Positions 55,329 to 64,000 of a DNA stretch of 64,000 nucleotides are shown here, piece after piece (positions within the stretch are counted from its first letter, which is position 1; each line of letters begins with the position of its first letter). The notes under the pieces were generated by a model. It saw only the letters and a list, made by a program, of their open reading frames with translations. It was not told where the DNA came from and ran no database searches. The stretch is from Pseudomonas sp. RGM2987. Lineage in GTDB: Bacteria > Pseudomonadota > Gammaproteobacteria > Pseudomonadales > Pseudomonadaceae. The position numbers were made by a program, and so were the translations under genes. The DNA is taken from assembly GCF_022952855.1 (NCBI RefSeq), contig NZ_JALJDX010000203.1:1-64000 (forward strand), read 5' to 3'.

Positions 55329-56999
55329 TTACAGGTTTATGACCGAATCGGTCGATTCCGATGAAAAGGTGGCACTTTGCTTTGATTGCCGTGCGCTCTG
55401 CACCCGATTGCGTCCTGCATGCTTGGCGCGGTACAGCGCTTCGTCCGCCTGGCTGGCCATCATCAGACTGTCGCTGTCTTCGCTCATTTCCACCACGCCA
55501 GCGCTGAAGGTGCACCACAAGTCATGGGGCTGGGCCGGATAGTGGATCTCGGCAAAGCGCTGGCGGATTTCATCCAGCACCTTGCAGGCGGCATCGATGT
55601 CGGTGTCGGGCATGACGATGGCGAACTCCTCGCCGCCGTAACGACCGATGAAATCGGTCTTGCGCAGGCGCTGCTTGAGAAACAGCGCCAGGCTCTTGAT
55701 CACCCGGTCGCCCATGGGGTGACCGTGGCTGTCATTGACCCGTTTGAAATGATCGATGTCGAGCATGGCAAAGCTCAGCGGCTTGCCCTCGCGGCGCGCA
55801 CGGAAGCTGCAATCTTCCAGCAGTTGCAGAATATGCGTGTGGTTGTACAGCCCGGTGAGGCTGTCGCGCACCATTCGGGCCTTGAGGTTGCGGGCCCGGG
55901 CCGCGCGGTTGCGCACGGTGGTGATCAGGTGCCGGGGCTTGATCGGTTTGGTCAGGAAGTCATCGCCGCCTTCGCTCATGGCGTCGAGCTGTTTGTCCAG
56001 GTCGTCTTCGGCGGACAGGTAAATGATCGGCACGCTGACGTAGCGGTCATTGTGGCGAATCACCTTGGCCAATTCCGTGCCGGTGCAGGCCGGCATGTAC
56101 ATGTCGAGAATGATCAGGTCCGGCTGGAAATCCGCCAGCTCGGCCATGGCCTGGATCGGCTCGATCAGCGTGCGCGTGACGATGCCGGCGCTGTTGAGCA
56201 GACGTTCGGTGTGCAAGGCCTGGGCGCGGGAGTCGTCGATGATCAGCACTTTGTAAGGTTCGTACTGGGCAACGCAGGTCAGCACTTCGATCTTTTCCAG
56301 CAGGCTCGAGGCTTCGAGGGTGCCGGTGAGGAATTCCTGGCCGCCGGCGCGCACAGCCGCCAGGCGCGTCGGCGTGTCGGTTTCCAGCAGGCTGAAAAAC
56401 AGCAATGGCAGCGGTTGCTCCAGGCCTTCCTGGGCTTCGGCCGCCAGTTTCAGGCCCGCACCGGGGCCGCTGAAGTCCACGTCCATGACAATCGCTGCAG
56501 GCAAACGCTCGAGCATCGAAGCACGGAAGGCCGCGACACTGTTCAATGCCTGGGCACTGAGGCCGAAAAATTCCAACTGTTTGGCCAGGCGTTCGGCGCG
56601 GTCGTGGTCTTGCAGCATCACGTAGATGGGTTTGCGCAGCGGTGGCAGGAACGTCTGTTCGAGCTGGTCGCCGTGGCGCAGGCCGGTGCGGGACAGACGC
56701 TGCATCAGGCGATTGATTTCGGTGATCAGATGGCTGCTCAAACGTCCGCGATTGGCGTCCACCGCCTGCAACGACTGGCTGATGCCCTGGGCAAGCTGCG
56801 AATGCTCCGGCTGTTCAAAGCGCTCGGCAAAACGCAGCAGGCGCAAATTGGCTTCGCTGAGTTCCGACAGGTCGGTGCTTGACCACTCGCTGCGTTGCAG
56901 GCGCTGCCAGATCTCCAGGATCTGACGAGCCTGATGAATTACCCGCTGGGCAAAGTGGTGCTTGAGGCGCTCACGGCTGGGGTCTTCTGGCTCGGTCAT
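55329..56999 (-). CDS. gcbA: diguanylate cyclase response regulator GcbA
   Basis: 556 residues: an N-terminal helical part, a degenerate receiver (about 130-245, [22 protein letters not shown]), a canonical receiver (about 252-370) with VLIIDDSRA and [13 protein letters not shown], and a GGDEF domain. The active motif reads [13 protein letters not shown], and the inhibitory site RKTD stands five residues before GGEEF, so the enzyme should make c-di-GMP and be product-inhibited. GcbA promotes surface attachment in P. fluorescens, and the locus equals PA4843 by recalled order. It lies 52 bp upstream of the transducer gene. Confidence 0.92.
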   Translation of the reverse strand: MTEPEDPSRERLKHHFAQRVIHQARQILEIWQRLQRSEWSSTDLSELSEANLRLLRFAERFEQPEHSQLAQGISQSLQAVDANRGRLSSHLITEINRLMQRLSRTGLRHGDQLEQTFLPPLRKPIYVMLQDHDRAERLAKQLEFFGLSAQALNSVAAFRASMLERLPAAIVMDVDFSGPGAGLKLAAEAQEGLEQPLPLLFFSLLETDTPTRLAAVRAGGQEFLTGTLEASSLLEKIEVLTCVAQYEPYKVLIIDDSRAQALHTERLLNSAGIVTRTLIEPIQAMAELADFQPDLIILDMYMPACTGTELAKVIRHNDRYVSVPIIYLSAEDDLDKQLDAMSEGGDDFLTKPIKPRHLITTVRNRAARARNLKARMVRDSLTGLYNHTHILQLLEDCSFRARREGKPLSFAMLDIDHFKRVNDSHGHPMGDRVIKSLALFLKQRLRKTDFIGRYGGEEFAIVMPDTDIDAACKVLDEIRQRFAEIHYPAQPHDLWCTFSAGVVEMSEDSDSLMMASQADEALYRAKHAGRNRVQSARQSKQSATFSSESTDSVINL

Positions 57000-57284
57000 A
57001 TCCTGACTACTAGTTAGGGTGCATGCTGAGATCGACTGGTGGCTCTATGCTAGCACCTCTTTTCATTCCCATGAGTGTCATACGTCAATAATCTGCCCCG
57101 GCGTGAAATTCAGTTTGTGACTCGCCAGTCTCATAGGCCGATGGCCACGCTTCCTTTATAGTGGCTGCTCGATTCCCCTGTCGCGACCGGCATGATGGGC
57201 GCCGCATTATCGTGCGCCAGGGCAGGCACGATGACGTAGGGTTGTGGTCGAACCGTGAACTCAAGTGATTGAAGGGACATCACC

Positions 57285-58352
57285 ATGCTGGACTGGAAAA
57301 ACCGCGCGGGCAGCGCGCCCGAACGTGCCGCCGAACCGAAATCGGACACCCGTAGCTACCTGGGTGGGCTGTTTTTCAGCCGTGCACTGGCCACGCTGAT
57401 CGGTCTGTACCTGCTAGTCACTATCGCCATCGGCTGGTACTGGAGCCAGGAACCCGCGCTGTTCCCGGTGCAGCAGACGGCCCAGGCCGCCGCCGAAAAG
57501 GATGGCCGGCAAATGGTGGTGGGCTACACCACCGTCGAAACCCTCAAGAACGTGGCCGGAACCCTGCTGACCAAGCCGGGCGGCTATATCTCCAACGACC
57601 GTTTCCCGCCGGGCCTGTGGATGGACAACATGCCGAGCTGGGAATACGGCGTACTGGTGCAGGTCCGCGACCTGAGCCGGGCCTTGCGCAAGGATTTTGC
57701 CCGCTCCCAGTCCCAGTCCGCCGAGGACGCCGACCTGGCCAAGGCCGAGCCACGCTTCAACTTCGATAACCGCAGTTGGGTGCTGCCCTCCAGTGAGTCG
57801 GAGTACCAGGAAGGCATCAATTCCCTGAGCCGCTACCAGGCCCGCCTGTCTGACCCGAGCCAGAAGAGCGCGCTGTTCTACGCCCGCGCCGACAACCTGA
57901 ACAACTGGCTGGGCGATGTCGGCACGCGCCTGGGGTCGCTGTCCCAGCGCCTGTCGGCCAGCGTCGGCCGGGTCAAGCTCAACACCGCGCTGAAAACCGA
58001 AGTCCCGGCGCCGGGCCAGGTGCCGCAGGTGGATGAAGAGGTGGTCGAGACCCCGTGGTTGCAGATCGATAACGTGTTCTATGAAGCTCGCGGCCAGGCC
58101 TGGGCGCTGTCGCACCTGCTGCGTGCCATCGAAGTGGACTTCGCCGATGTGCTGGCGAAAAAGAATGCCACGGTCAGCGTGCGGCAGATCATTCGTGAAC
58201 TGGAAGCCTCCCAAGAGCCGGTCTGGAGCCCGATGATCCTCAACGGCAGCGGCTTCGGTGTCCTGGCGAACCACTCGCTGGTCATGGCCAACTACATTTC
58301 CCGGGCCAACGCGGCGGTCATCGACTTGCGGCAGTTGCTCAACCAGGGCTGA
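57285..58352 (+). CDS. DUF2333 family protein
   Basis: 355 residues of unknown function, conserved in pseudomonads. A cytoplasmic N terminus of about 35 residues is followed by one membrane span (LATLIGLYLLVTIAIGWYWS, about 36-55) and a periplasmic domain with GYTTVETLKNVAGTLLTKPGGYISNDRFPPGLWMDNMPSWEYGVLVQVRDLSRALRKDFARSQSQS. GAAGGGACATCACC before the ATG gives a ribosome binding site. It is divergent from gcbA; the 285-bp gap holds the promoters. The NUDIX gene follows 3 bp later. Confidence 0.93.
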   Translation: MLDWKNRAGSAPERAAEPKSDTRSYLGGLFFSRALATLIGLYLLVTIAIGWYWSQEPALFPVQQTAQAAAEKDGRQMVVGYTTVETLKNVAGTLLTKPGGYISNDRFPPGLWMDNMPSWEYGVLVQVRDLSRALRKDFARSQSQSAEDADLAKAEPRFNFDNRSWVLPSSESEYQEGINSLSRYQARLSDPSQKSALFYARADNLNNWLGDVGTRLGSLSQRLSASVGRVKLNTALKTEVPAPGQVPQVDEEVVETPWLQIDNVFYEARGQAWALSHLLRAIEVDFADVLAKKNATVSVRQIIRELEASQEPVWSPMILNGSGFGVLANHSLVMANYISRANAAVIDLRQLLNQG

Positions 58353-58355
58353 TCG

Positions 58356-58913
58356 ATGAATGACAGCAGCCGGGAGGTCGCTCACCGAGCGGCCTCGGAT
58401 GCCGAGCTGATCGCTTGGGTCGATGAGCACGACAACCTGCTCGGCAGCCTGGTGCGTTCGGACCTGCGTGAACGCGGGCTGATCGGTCGCGGCACCTACA
58501 TCATGCTGTTCAATTCGGCCGGTGAGCTGTGTGTTCATCGGCGCACCCTGAGCAAGGCCATCTATCCGGGTTTCTGGGACGTGGCGGCGGGCGGCATGGT
58601 CCAGGCGAGCGAGACCTACGCCGAGTCGGCCGCCCGTGAGCTGGCGGAAGAATTGGGCGTGAGCGGCGTTGAGCTGACGGCCCACGACCATTTCTACTTC
58701 GAAGATCCCGGCAGCCGCCTGTGGTGCTCGGCCTTCTCGGCGGTGTGGGACGGTCCGCTGATCCTGCAACCTGAAGAAGTGCTCGAAGCGCGCTTCTTGC
58801 CCATCGAACAAGTGCTCGACGAAATCCAGCGCAAGCCCTACTGCCCGGACTCCCTGGCGGCGCTCGAGCGCTATTTGCGGGCCCATGGCGAAAGCGTCGC
58901 AAAGAAGCTGTAA
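58356..58913 (+). CDS. NUDIX hydrolase, YfcD-like
   Basis: 185 residues. The Nudix box is seen as GGMVQASETYAESAARELAEELGV (about 88-111, fitting Gx5Ex7REUxEExGU). The N-terminal WVDEHDNLLGSLVRSDLRERGLIGRGTYIMLFNSAGELCVHRR and WDVAAGG are as in YfcD and isopentenyl-diphosphate isomerase-like Nudix proteins. Substrate unknown. It directly follows the DUF2333 gene (3-bp gap), so the two are surely co-transcribed. Confidence 0.93.
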   Translation: MNDSSREVAHRAASDAELIAWVDEHDNLLGSLVRSDLRERGLIGRGTYIMLFNSAGELCVHRRTLSKAIYPGFWDVAAGGMVQASETYAESAARELAEELGVSGVELTAHDHFYFEDPGSRLWCSAFSAVWDGPLILQPEEVLEARFLPIEQVLDEIQRKPYCPDSLAALERYLRAHGESVAKKL

Positions 58914-59081
58914 ATTGGCGCCGATAGGCCCTTAGCAAGTCGGCTTTTTGCCGTTACACTGCGCGACTTTTCAAGCTGAACCGCGTCTGCGGTCCAGTAG
59001 CGCTGCCCCTGCCTGAGTGGGGCTTCGCGGTCGGGGCAGGTTGCCCTTCGACCAGTCTTTGTCCTCCCGAGAGGATTGCCG

Positions 59082-59453
59082 GTGGCCAAAAAAGCCGCAT
59101 CCTTCGCCGCCCTGGGCGGCCTGGTATTTTCTACCGACGCCGGTCGTCATTGCCCTGATTGCCGTCAACCGGTGGATGCCTGCATCTGCAAACAGACCGT
59201 CATCCCGCAAGGTGATGGCATTGCCCGCGTGCGCCGTGAAAGCAAAGGCCGTGGCGGCAAGACGGTGACCACGATCACCGGCGTGCCGCTGGCCGAAGAC
59301 GCGCTCAAGGAACTGGCGACCACGTTGAAGAAACGCTGTGGCACCGGTGGTGCCTTGAAAGACGGCATCATCGAGATCCAGGGCGATCACGTCGAGCTGT
59401 TGCTGGCGGAACTGGCCAAGCACGGCTTCAAGGCAAAGAAATCCGGCGGCTAG
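59082..59453 (+). CDS. yciH: SUI1/YciH family translation initiation factor-like protein
   Basis: 123 residues, related to eukaryotic eIF1. The N terminus carries a zinc-binding-like CPDCRQPVDACIC (about 22-34), and the SUI1 domain follows (TVTTITGVPLAEDALKELATTLKKRCGTGGALKDGIIEIQGDHVELLLAELAKHGFKAKKSGG). GTG 59082 was chosen because GAGAGG lies 7 bases upstream and the protein then begins MAKKAASFAALGG; a TTG at 59076 is less likely. Its exact role in bacteria is unsettled. Confidence 0.93.
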   Translation: MAKKAASFAALGGLVFSTDAGRHCPDCRQPVDACICKQTVIPQGDGIARVRRESKGRGGKTVTTITGVPLAEDALKELATTLKKRCGTGGALKDGIIEIQGDHVELLLAELAKHGFKAKKSGG

Positions 59454-59496
59454 CGGCCGCTGCCTGTTCTGAACGGGTTTCTAAACTCATCGCTGG

Positions 59497-59516
59497 CAGC
59501 AGGGTCTACCCTGCTG
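59497..59516. terminator. perfect 9-bp hairpin after yciH
   Basis: CAGCAGGGT and ACCCTGCTG pair perfectly around CT, about 45 bp after the yciH stop. No T-run follows, so termination strength is doubtful. It lies in the leader region of speA. Confidence 0.45.
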
Positions 59517-59600
59517 ACAGACAATTCGTCATTTTCACTCTCTAGACTGCCCCAGCCTCCGACCGGATGGTGCATTTTGACTTCTTTATAGGGGACTTCG

Positions 59601-61514
59601 ATGTCCGTACGACGCACACGCAAAGACGATGGCAGCCAATGGACAGTTGCGGACAGCCGCAGTGTTTACGGGATTCGCCATTGGGGGGCCGGTTATTTCG
59701 CGATCAATGAAGCCGGTCGCGTCGAAGTCCGTCCGAACGGTCCCGACAGTTCGCCCATCGACCTGTTCGAGCAGGTCGACCAGTTGCGCCAGAGCGGCTT
59801 GTCGCTGCCTTTGCTGGTGCGTTTTCCCGACATCCTGCAAGACCGCGTGCGCCAGCTCACCGGTGCGTTCGACAGCAACATCGCGCGCCTGGAATACCAG
59901 AGCCAATACACCGCGCTCTACCCGATCAAGGTCAACCAGCAGGAAGCGGTGATCGAGAACATCATCGCCACGCAGAACGTTTCCATTGGCCTGGAAGCCG
60001 GTTCCAAGCCGGAGCTGCTGGCCGTGCTGGCCCTGGCACCGAAAGGCGGGACCATTGTCTGCAACGGCTACAAGGACCGCGAGTTCATCCGCCTGGCGCT
60101 GATGGGCCAGAAGCTGGGCCATAACGTATTCATCGTCATCGAGAAAGAGTCCGAAGTCGGCCTGGTGATCGAAGAAGCCACTTCGCTCAAGGTCAAGCCG
60201 CAGGTGGGTCTGCGGGTGCGCCTGTCGTCCCTGGCGTCGAGCAAGTGGGCCGATACCGGTGGCGAGAAGTCCAAGTTCGGCTTGTCGGCCGCGCAACTGC
60301 TGTCGGTGGTCGAGCGCTTCCGCGCCGCGGGCCTGGACCAGGGCATCCGCCTGCTGCACTTTCACATGGGCTCGCAAATCGCCAACCTGGCGGACTACCA
60401 GCACGGCTTCAAGGAAGCGATCCGTTACTACGGCGAGCTGCGCAACCTTGGCCTGCCGGTGGATCACATCGACGTCGGCGGCGGCCTGGGGGTGGACTAC
60501 GACGGCACACACTCGCGCAACGCCAGCTCGATCAACTACGACATGGACGACTACGCCGGTGTCGTGGTCGGCATGCTCAAGGAATTCTGCGATGCCCAGG
60601 GCCTGCCGCATCCGCACATCTTCTCGGAAAGCGGCCGGTCGCTGACGGCTCACCACGCGATGCTGGTGGTGCAGGTGACCGACGTCGAGAAACACAACGA
60701 CGACGTGCCGGTGATCGACAACCAGCAGGAGCTGCCGGAGACCGTGCAGTGGCTGGTTGACCTGCTGGGCCCGACCGACATCGAGATGGTCACCGAGACC
60801 TACTGGCGCGCCACCCATTACATGAGCGACGTGGCTGCCCAGTACGCCGACGGCAAGCTGACCCTGGCGGAAAAAGCCCTGGCCGAGCAGTGCTACTTCG
60901 CGGTGTGCCGCCGCCTGCACAACTCGCTGAAGGCCCGCCAGCGTTCCCATCGCCAGGTGCTGGACGAACTCAACGACAAGCTCGCCGACAAGTACATCTG
61001 CAACTTCTCGGTGTTCCAGAGCCTGCCGGACACCTGGGCCATCGGCCAGGTGCTGCCGATCCTGCCGCTGCATCGTCTCGACGAGGAGCCGCTGCGTCGC
61101 GCCGTGCTGCAAGACCTGACCTGTGACTCCGACGGCAAGATCAAGCAGTACGTCGATGAGCAGAGCATCGAGACCAGCCTGCCGGTGCATGCCCTCAACC
61201 CTGGCGAAGACTACCTGCTGGGTATTTTCCTGGTGGGCGCCTACCAGGAAATCCTCGGCGACATGCACAACCTGTTCGGTGACACCGACTCGGTGAACAT
61301 TTACCAGAACGCCGACGGCAGCGTGTACCACGCCGGTATCGAGACCCACGACACCATCGAAGACATGCTGCGCTACGTGCACCTGTCGCCGGAGGAACTG
61401 ATGACTCACTACCGCGACAAGTGCGCCAGCGCCCGCATCAGCGCCGCCGAACGCACCCAGTTCCTGGATGCCTTGCGCCTGGGGTTGACGCGTTCTTCGT
61501 ATCTGTCTTCCTGA
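59601..61514 (+). CDS. speA: biosynthetic arginine decarboxylase SpeA
   Basis: PLP-dependent conversion of arginine to agmatine for putrescine synthesis. 637 residues. The PLP lysine lies in [17 protein letters not shown] (about 107-123); further motifs are [75 protein letters not shown] and [15 protein letters not shown]. The start [16 protein letters not shown] has GGGGAC about 8 bases upstream. It ends the conserved backbone of this region. Confidence 0.97.
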   Translation: MSVRRTRKDDGSQWTVADSRSVYGIRHWGAGYFAINEAGRVEVRPNGPDSSPIDLFEQVDQLRQSGLSLPLLVRFPDILQDRVRQLTGAFDSNIARLEYQSQYTALYPIKVNQQEAVIENIIATQNVSIGLEAGSKPELLAVLALAPKGGTIVCNGYKDREFIRLALMGQKLGHNVFIVIEKESEVGLVIEEATSLKVKPQVGLRVRLSSLASSKWADTGGEKSKFGLSAAQLLSVVERFRAAGLDQGIRLLHFHMGSQIANLADYQHGFKEAIRYYGELRNLGLPVDHIDVGGGLGVDYDGTHSRNASSINYDMDDYAGVVVGMLKEFCDAQGLPHPHIFSESGRSLTAHHAMLVVQVTDVEKHNDDVPVIDNQQELPETVQWLVDLLGPTDIEMVTETYWRATHYMSDVAAQYADGKLTLAEKALAEQCYFAVCRRLHNSLKARQRSHRQVLDELNDKLADKYICNFSVFQSLPDTWAIGQVLPILPLHRLDEEPLRRAVLQDLTCDSDGKIKQYVDEQSIETSLPVHALNPGEDYLLGIFLVGAYQEILGDMHNLFGDTDSVNIYQNADGSVYHAGIETHDTIEDMLRYVHLSPEELMTHYRDKCASARISAAERTQFLDALRLGLTRSSYLSS

Positions 61515-61569
61515 GGATGCAGCAACCCTCTATGCCAGGGGGTGTTCGCTTGAGGCTGGCGAGATTCAT

Positions 61570-61718
61570 TGTGGCGAGGGAGCTTGCTCCCGCTCGGCGG
61601 CGCAGCCGTCGTAAAACCGGCTGGCGCGGTCTGCTGGGAGATAGCGTCAGCGCTTTTTTGGGACTGCTTCGCCCGAGGCGTCGGACCGTCCCAGCGGGAG
61701 CAAGCTCCCTCGCCACAG
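61570..61718. repeat. REPIN between speA and vgrG
   Basis: Inverted GTGGCGAGGGAGCTTGCTCC arms with a spacer of about 100 bases. It marks the border between the conserved speA backbone and the type VI secretion genes. Confidence 0.92.
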
Positions 61719-61752
61719 GTCCGTATCTGCCCGCTGTTCAGCAGGAATCAGC

Positions 61753-61821
61753 AATGCCCTCCGATCTGTCAGAAACGATCCCACACGTTGCGGGATTTTT
61801 CGGATAGACCCGGAGGGCATT
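61753..61821. terminator. nested hairpin element upstream of vgrG
   Basis: AATGCCCTCCG (61753-61763) and CGGAGGGCATT (61811-61821) are perfect inverted repeats. An inner hairpin, ATCCCACA and TTGCGGGAT, is followed by TTTTT. This can end transcription from speA on the plus strand and may be bidirectional. The rest of 61515-61975 holds the REPIN and, presumably, the vgrG promoter. Confidence 0.6.
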
Positions 61822-61975
61822 CTTATTTGTGCTGCTGATACTTCCGCGCTCCAGTGTTTTTAAGCAGTGCTGTCCTAATTTCGTGTAGTCCCTTTCCGAA
61901 CTTGTACTTCGGCTCTCTACTCCGCCCTGGCTCTCGGCGAGAATCCTCGACCGCCCCTCCTGTAGAGAAACGCCG

Positions 61976-63268
61976 ATGTCCGATCCAGCCCGCGAGTCAT
62001 CATTCCGACTGGAGATTGCCGGTCTGCCTGAGCCCTTCGTCGTCGTGGCCTTCAGCGGCAGCGAAGCCATCAGCGAGCCCTTCGTCTACGAAGCGCAGGT
62101 GTTGCTCCACGATGCGACCCTGGACCTGGCGAGCCTGTTGTACCGCAGTGTCTGGTTGAGTTTCGGAAGCGCGGGCCAGGGCATCCACGGCCAACTTCAC
62201 CAGTTGGTCCAGCCCCGCCAGGGTGGTGCCTGCCAGGTGCGCATCGGGCCGAAACTGGCTTGTCTGGCGCAGCGCTTCAGCCAGCGGGTGTTCAGTGGTC
62301 GTTCGGTGCCGCAGATCATCCGCCAGGTACTCAAGGGCCATGGCATCAGCGGACGCAGCCTGTGCCTGGACTTGAGTGGCGATTATCCCTTGCGGGACAT
62401 CTGCACCCAGTACCGGGAATCGGATCTGCAGTTTCTCCAGCGCGTTTGCGCCGAGGCGGGCATCCATTTTCATGTCGAACACGCCCGGGAAGGGCATTGC
62501 CTGGTTTTCGCTGACCATCGCGCAAGCTTTCCCTGTGTCGGCGACGTGAGCTATGGCGACGACAGCAACACCCCCGGGGTGCGGACCTTCAGCGTGCAAA
62601 CCGATACGACATCGGCGCTGTCCGCCCAGGGGCGCAGCGATGTGCCGGGCCTGCACTGCGGTCAGGTGCTGAGGCTCAAGGGCCATCCTTTTACTGGCTG
62701 GAACCAGCGTTGGCTGTTGACCAAGGTCGAGCATCGTGCCCAGGCGGGCATTTATGGCAACCATTTCCAGGCCATTGAATGGGGTGTTCCGTTCGTGGCC
62801 GAGCGGGTGCCTGCGAAGCCGAGGATGATGAGCCGGCAGCGCGGCTGGGTAGTTGAGGTGGACGAGCCGGCGGTGCAGGACACGGGGCGAGTGGCGGTGC
62901 AATTCGACTGGGCCTATCAGGGAAAGGGCGCGAGTCCCGGCCACTGTTGGCTGCCGTTGGCACCGGACCTGGCCGCCGAGGCGGTGGGGCGGATGCTCGA
63001 CGGCACCGAGGTGTTGGTGAGTTTTATCGAAGGCGATCCGGATCGTCCGTTGGTCAGCGCGCTTCTCGACTCGGGCCGGCTGGATGAATCCGCCGCTGGC
63101 ACGATGTCCGCCGATCCGCTGCCATCGGCGGTCGACCCGAAGCTGTTGACTGCCATTCGCAGCGCCGAGCCGCTGGTGTTGCTGTGCCTGTTGCCCGGCG
63201 GCGGCTGTTTCAGCCCGTGTGCCCAGCCACTGTGTACGTGCCGCATGCTCACGCGAGTGGCTCCATGA
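61976..63268 (+). CDS. vgrG: short type VI secretion tip protein VgrG
   Basis: 430 residues against about 600-700 in common VgrGs. The N-terminal gp27-like domain has PLRDICTQYRESDLQFLQRVCAEAGIHFHVEH, and the gp5-like OB domain has DTGRVAVQFDW, GHCWLPLAPD and EVLVSFIEGDPDRPLVSALL. The protein then ends without the gp5 beta-helix repeats, in a Cys-rich tail (LLCLLPGGGCFSPCAQPLCTCRM). It starts ATG 61976 with weak AAACG upstream. Its stop overlaps the DUF4123 gene by four bases. It is presumably a dedicated spike carrying a neighbouring effector. Confidence 0.88.
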   Translation: MSDPARESSFRLEIAGLPEPFVVVAFSGSEAISEPFVYEAQVLLHDATLDLASLLYRSVWLSFGSAGQGIHGQLHQLVQPRQGGACQVRIGPKLACLAQRFSQRVFSGRSVPQIIRQVLKGHGISGRSLCLDLSGDYPLRDICTQYRESDLQFLQRVCAEAGIHFHVEHAREGHCLVFADHRASFPCVGDVSYGDDSNTPGVRTFSVQTDTTSALSAQGRSDVPGLHCGQVLRLKGHPFTGWNQRWLLTKVEHRAQAGIYGNHFQAIEWGVPFVAERVPAKPRMMSRQRGWVVEVDEPAVQDTGRVAVQFDWAYQGKGASPGHCWLPLAPDLAAEAVGRMLDGTEVLVSFIEGDPDRPLVSALLDSGRLDESAAGTMSADPLPSAVDPKLLTAIRSAEPLVLLCLLPGGGCFSPCAQPLCTCRMLTRVAP

Positions 63269-64000
63269 GTGCTGCCGCCATATCGGGGGCGACGCCTCAG
63301 TGGCTGCTGCTCGACCTACCTGGCGCCCCCGCGGCTGCACGGCTGCTGCAAGAGCAATTCGCCGAGGCCCGGCGCTTTGCCTTGTTCGAAAGCACCGAGT
63401 TGCATGGGCTCAGGGAGCATGGCCCGCTGTTGGTGGATTTGCGCCAGTCGCCGGCGCTGCTCAGTCTCTGCCATCTGGACCCACGTTCTTGGCCTGGCCT
63501 GTTGTTGATCAGCCCGGCGCCTGCCAGACAACTGCTGGTGCATCTGCGGCGCATGCTGACGGTGACGCTGGGCCTGCATCACAAAGCGCTGCTGAACTAC
63601 TACAACCCGCACACCGCCAGCTATTTCTTCGACGGCTGCGACCCGCAGGCGCTTAGCTGCTGGTTGGGGCCGATCCGCCTGGTGCGTTGGTTTGGCGGCA
63701 CCTGGGCCGATCGGGCGATCGGCAGCCAGGGCTGGCAGCAACTGTCCAATCCGGGATTGCCGGGGGCCGCGTTGGAAAATGAACACAGCCTCAGCGCCCG
63801 CCAGCAGAGCCAACTGCAGTTGTGCCTGCTGGAGCGGCATGCCTGGCAGTGGTCCCGCTCCACCGGGCGGGACTATCGTCGGCTCTGGGACGACATGCAG
63901 CAGGGCTTGGCGCTGGGGTTTACCGAGCGGCCGGTGCTCGACGACTGGCTGTGGCTGCGTCTGCAATACCCTGATGCGCAGCCGGGGCCGGTGGACGGTT
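63265..64000 (+). CDS. DUF4123 domain type VI secretion adaptor (partial, runs off window)
   Basis: Open reading frame from ATG 63265 (ATGA overlap with vgrG) to the window end without a stop, at least 245 residues. It reads MSAAAISGATPQWLLLDLPG, FALFESTELHGLREHGPLLVDL, LLLISPAPARQLLVHLRRML, LLNYYNPHTASYFFDGCDPQ and WFGGTWADRAIG, fitting the DUF4123 (Tap/TEC) chaperones that load effectors onto VgrG. The effector and immunity genes are expected to the right. Confidence 0.85.
   Translation, partial: MSAAAISGATPQWLLLDLPGAPAAARLLQEQFAEARRFALFESTELHGLREHGPLLVDLRQSPALLSLCHLDPRSWPGLLLISPAPARQLLVHLRRMLTVTLGLHHKALLNYYNPHTASYFFDGCDPQALSCWLGPIRLVRWFGGTWADRAIGSQGWQQLSNPGLPGAALENEHSLSARQQSQLQLCLLERHAWQWSRSTGRDYRRLWDDMQQGLALGFTERPVLDDWLWLRLQYPDAQPGPVDG

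Noticed and set aside
1671..61718. REPIN arrays as CRISPR
   Set aside because: Repeats are palindromic, scattered singly or in inverted pairs, have irregular spacing and no cas genes are present.

Overview
The window is chromosomal DNA of a fluorescent Pseudomonas, most likely from the P. fluorescens species complex. The evidence is the high GC content, two families of pseudomonad REP/REPIN repeats, and a backbone (urt-ureD, retS-purD-purH-fis-dusB-prmA, accC-accB-aroQ, a CtpL-like transducer, GcbA, DUF2333, NUDIX, YciH, speA) whose order matches, from memory, P. aeruginosa PA4864 down to PA4839. No database was searched, so family names rest on motifs read in the translations.

Layout. 0-6.7 kb: urease accessory ureD and the urea ABC importer urtABCDE on the minus strand, with a sigma-54 promoter ahead of urtA. 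7-15.2 kb: metal-uptake genes on the minus strand, namely a FecCD-type ABC importer, a PepSY protein, an OprC-type copper receptor that keeps the CxxxM and HxM ligands, a PCu(A)C chaperone and two DUF2946 proteins. 15.4-16.6 kb: two truncated antitoxin-like genes next to near-identical REPINs, and a frameshifted DUF6124 gene. 16.9-25 kb: divergent cobalamin genes cobK-cbiD-cobL and cobG-cobH-cobI-cobJ. 25.3-35.5 kb: an accessory block with a giant toxin (TcdB-like GT44 glycosyltransferase, YopT/C58-like cysteine protease signature, hydrophobic translocation-like segment), a convergent marC gene, and a cassette of three mutually paralogous genes of unknown function.

35.5-53 kb: retS, purD, purH, fis, dusB, a zinc-ribbon membrane protein and prmA. 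A second large toxin-like gene follows, combining a dermonecrotic-toxin-like body with a C-terminal CheD/CNF-like deamidase domain. Then come accC, accB and aroQ. 53-61.5 kb: chemotaxis transducer, diguanylate cyclase GcbA, DUF2333, NUDIX hydrolase, YciH/SUI1 and arginine decarboxylase. 61.5-64 kb: a short VgrG and a DUF4123 adaptor that runs off the window, part of a type VI secretion tip-and-effector module.

How it fits together. Urea import feeds urease under nitrogen control. The copper genes form an outer-membrane, periplasm and inner-membrane route for copper. The cob genes make the corrin ring. RetS and GcbA link the region to Gac/Rsm and c-di-GMP control of lifestyle. Both large toxin genes have GGA-in-hairpin sequences in their leaders that resemble RsmA/RsmE sites. 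The most unusual items are the CheD-like toxin, the giant glycosyltransferase/protease toxin and the adjacent three-gene paralogous cassette.
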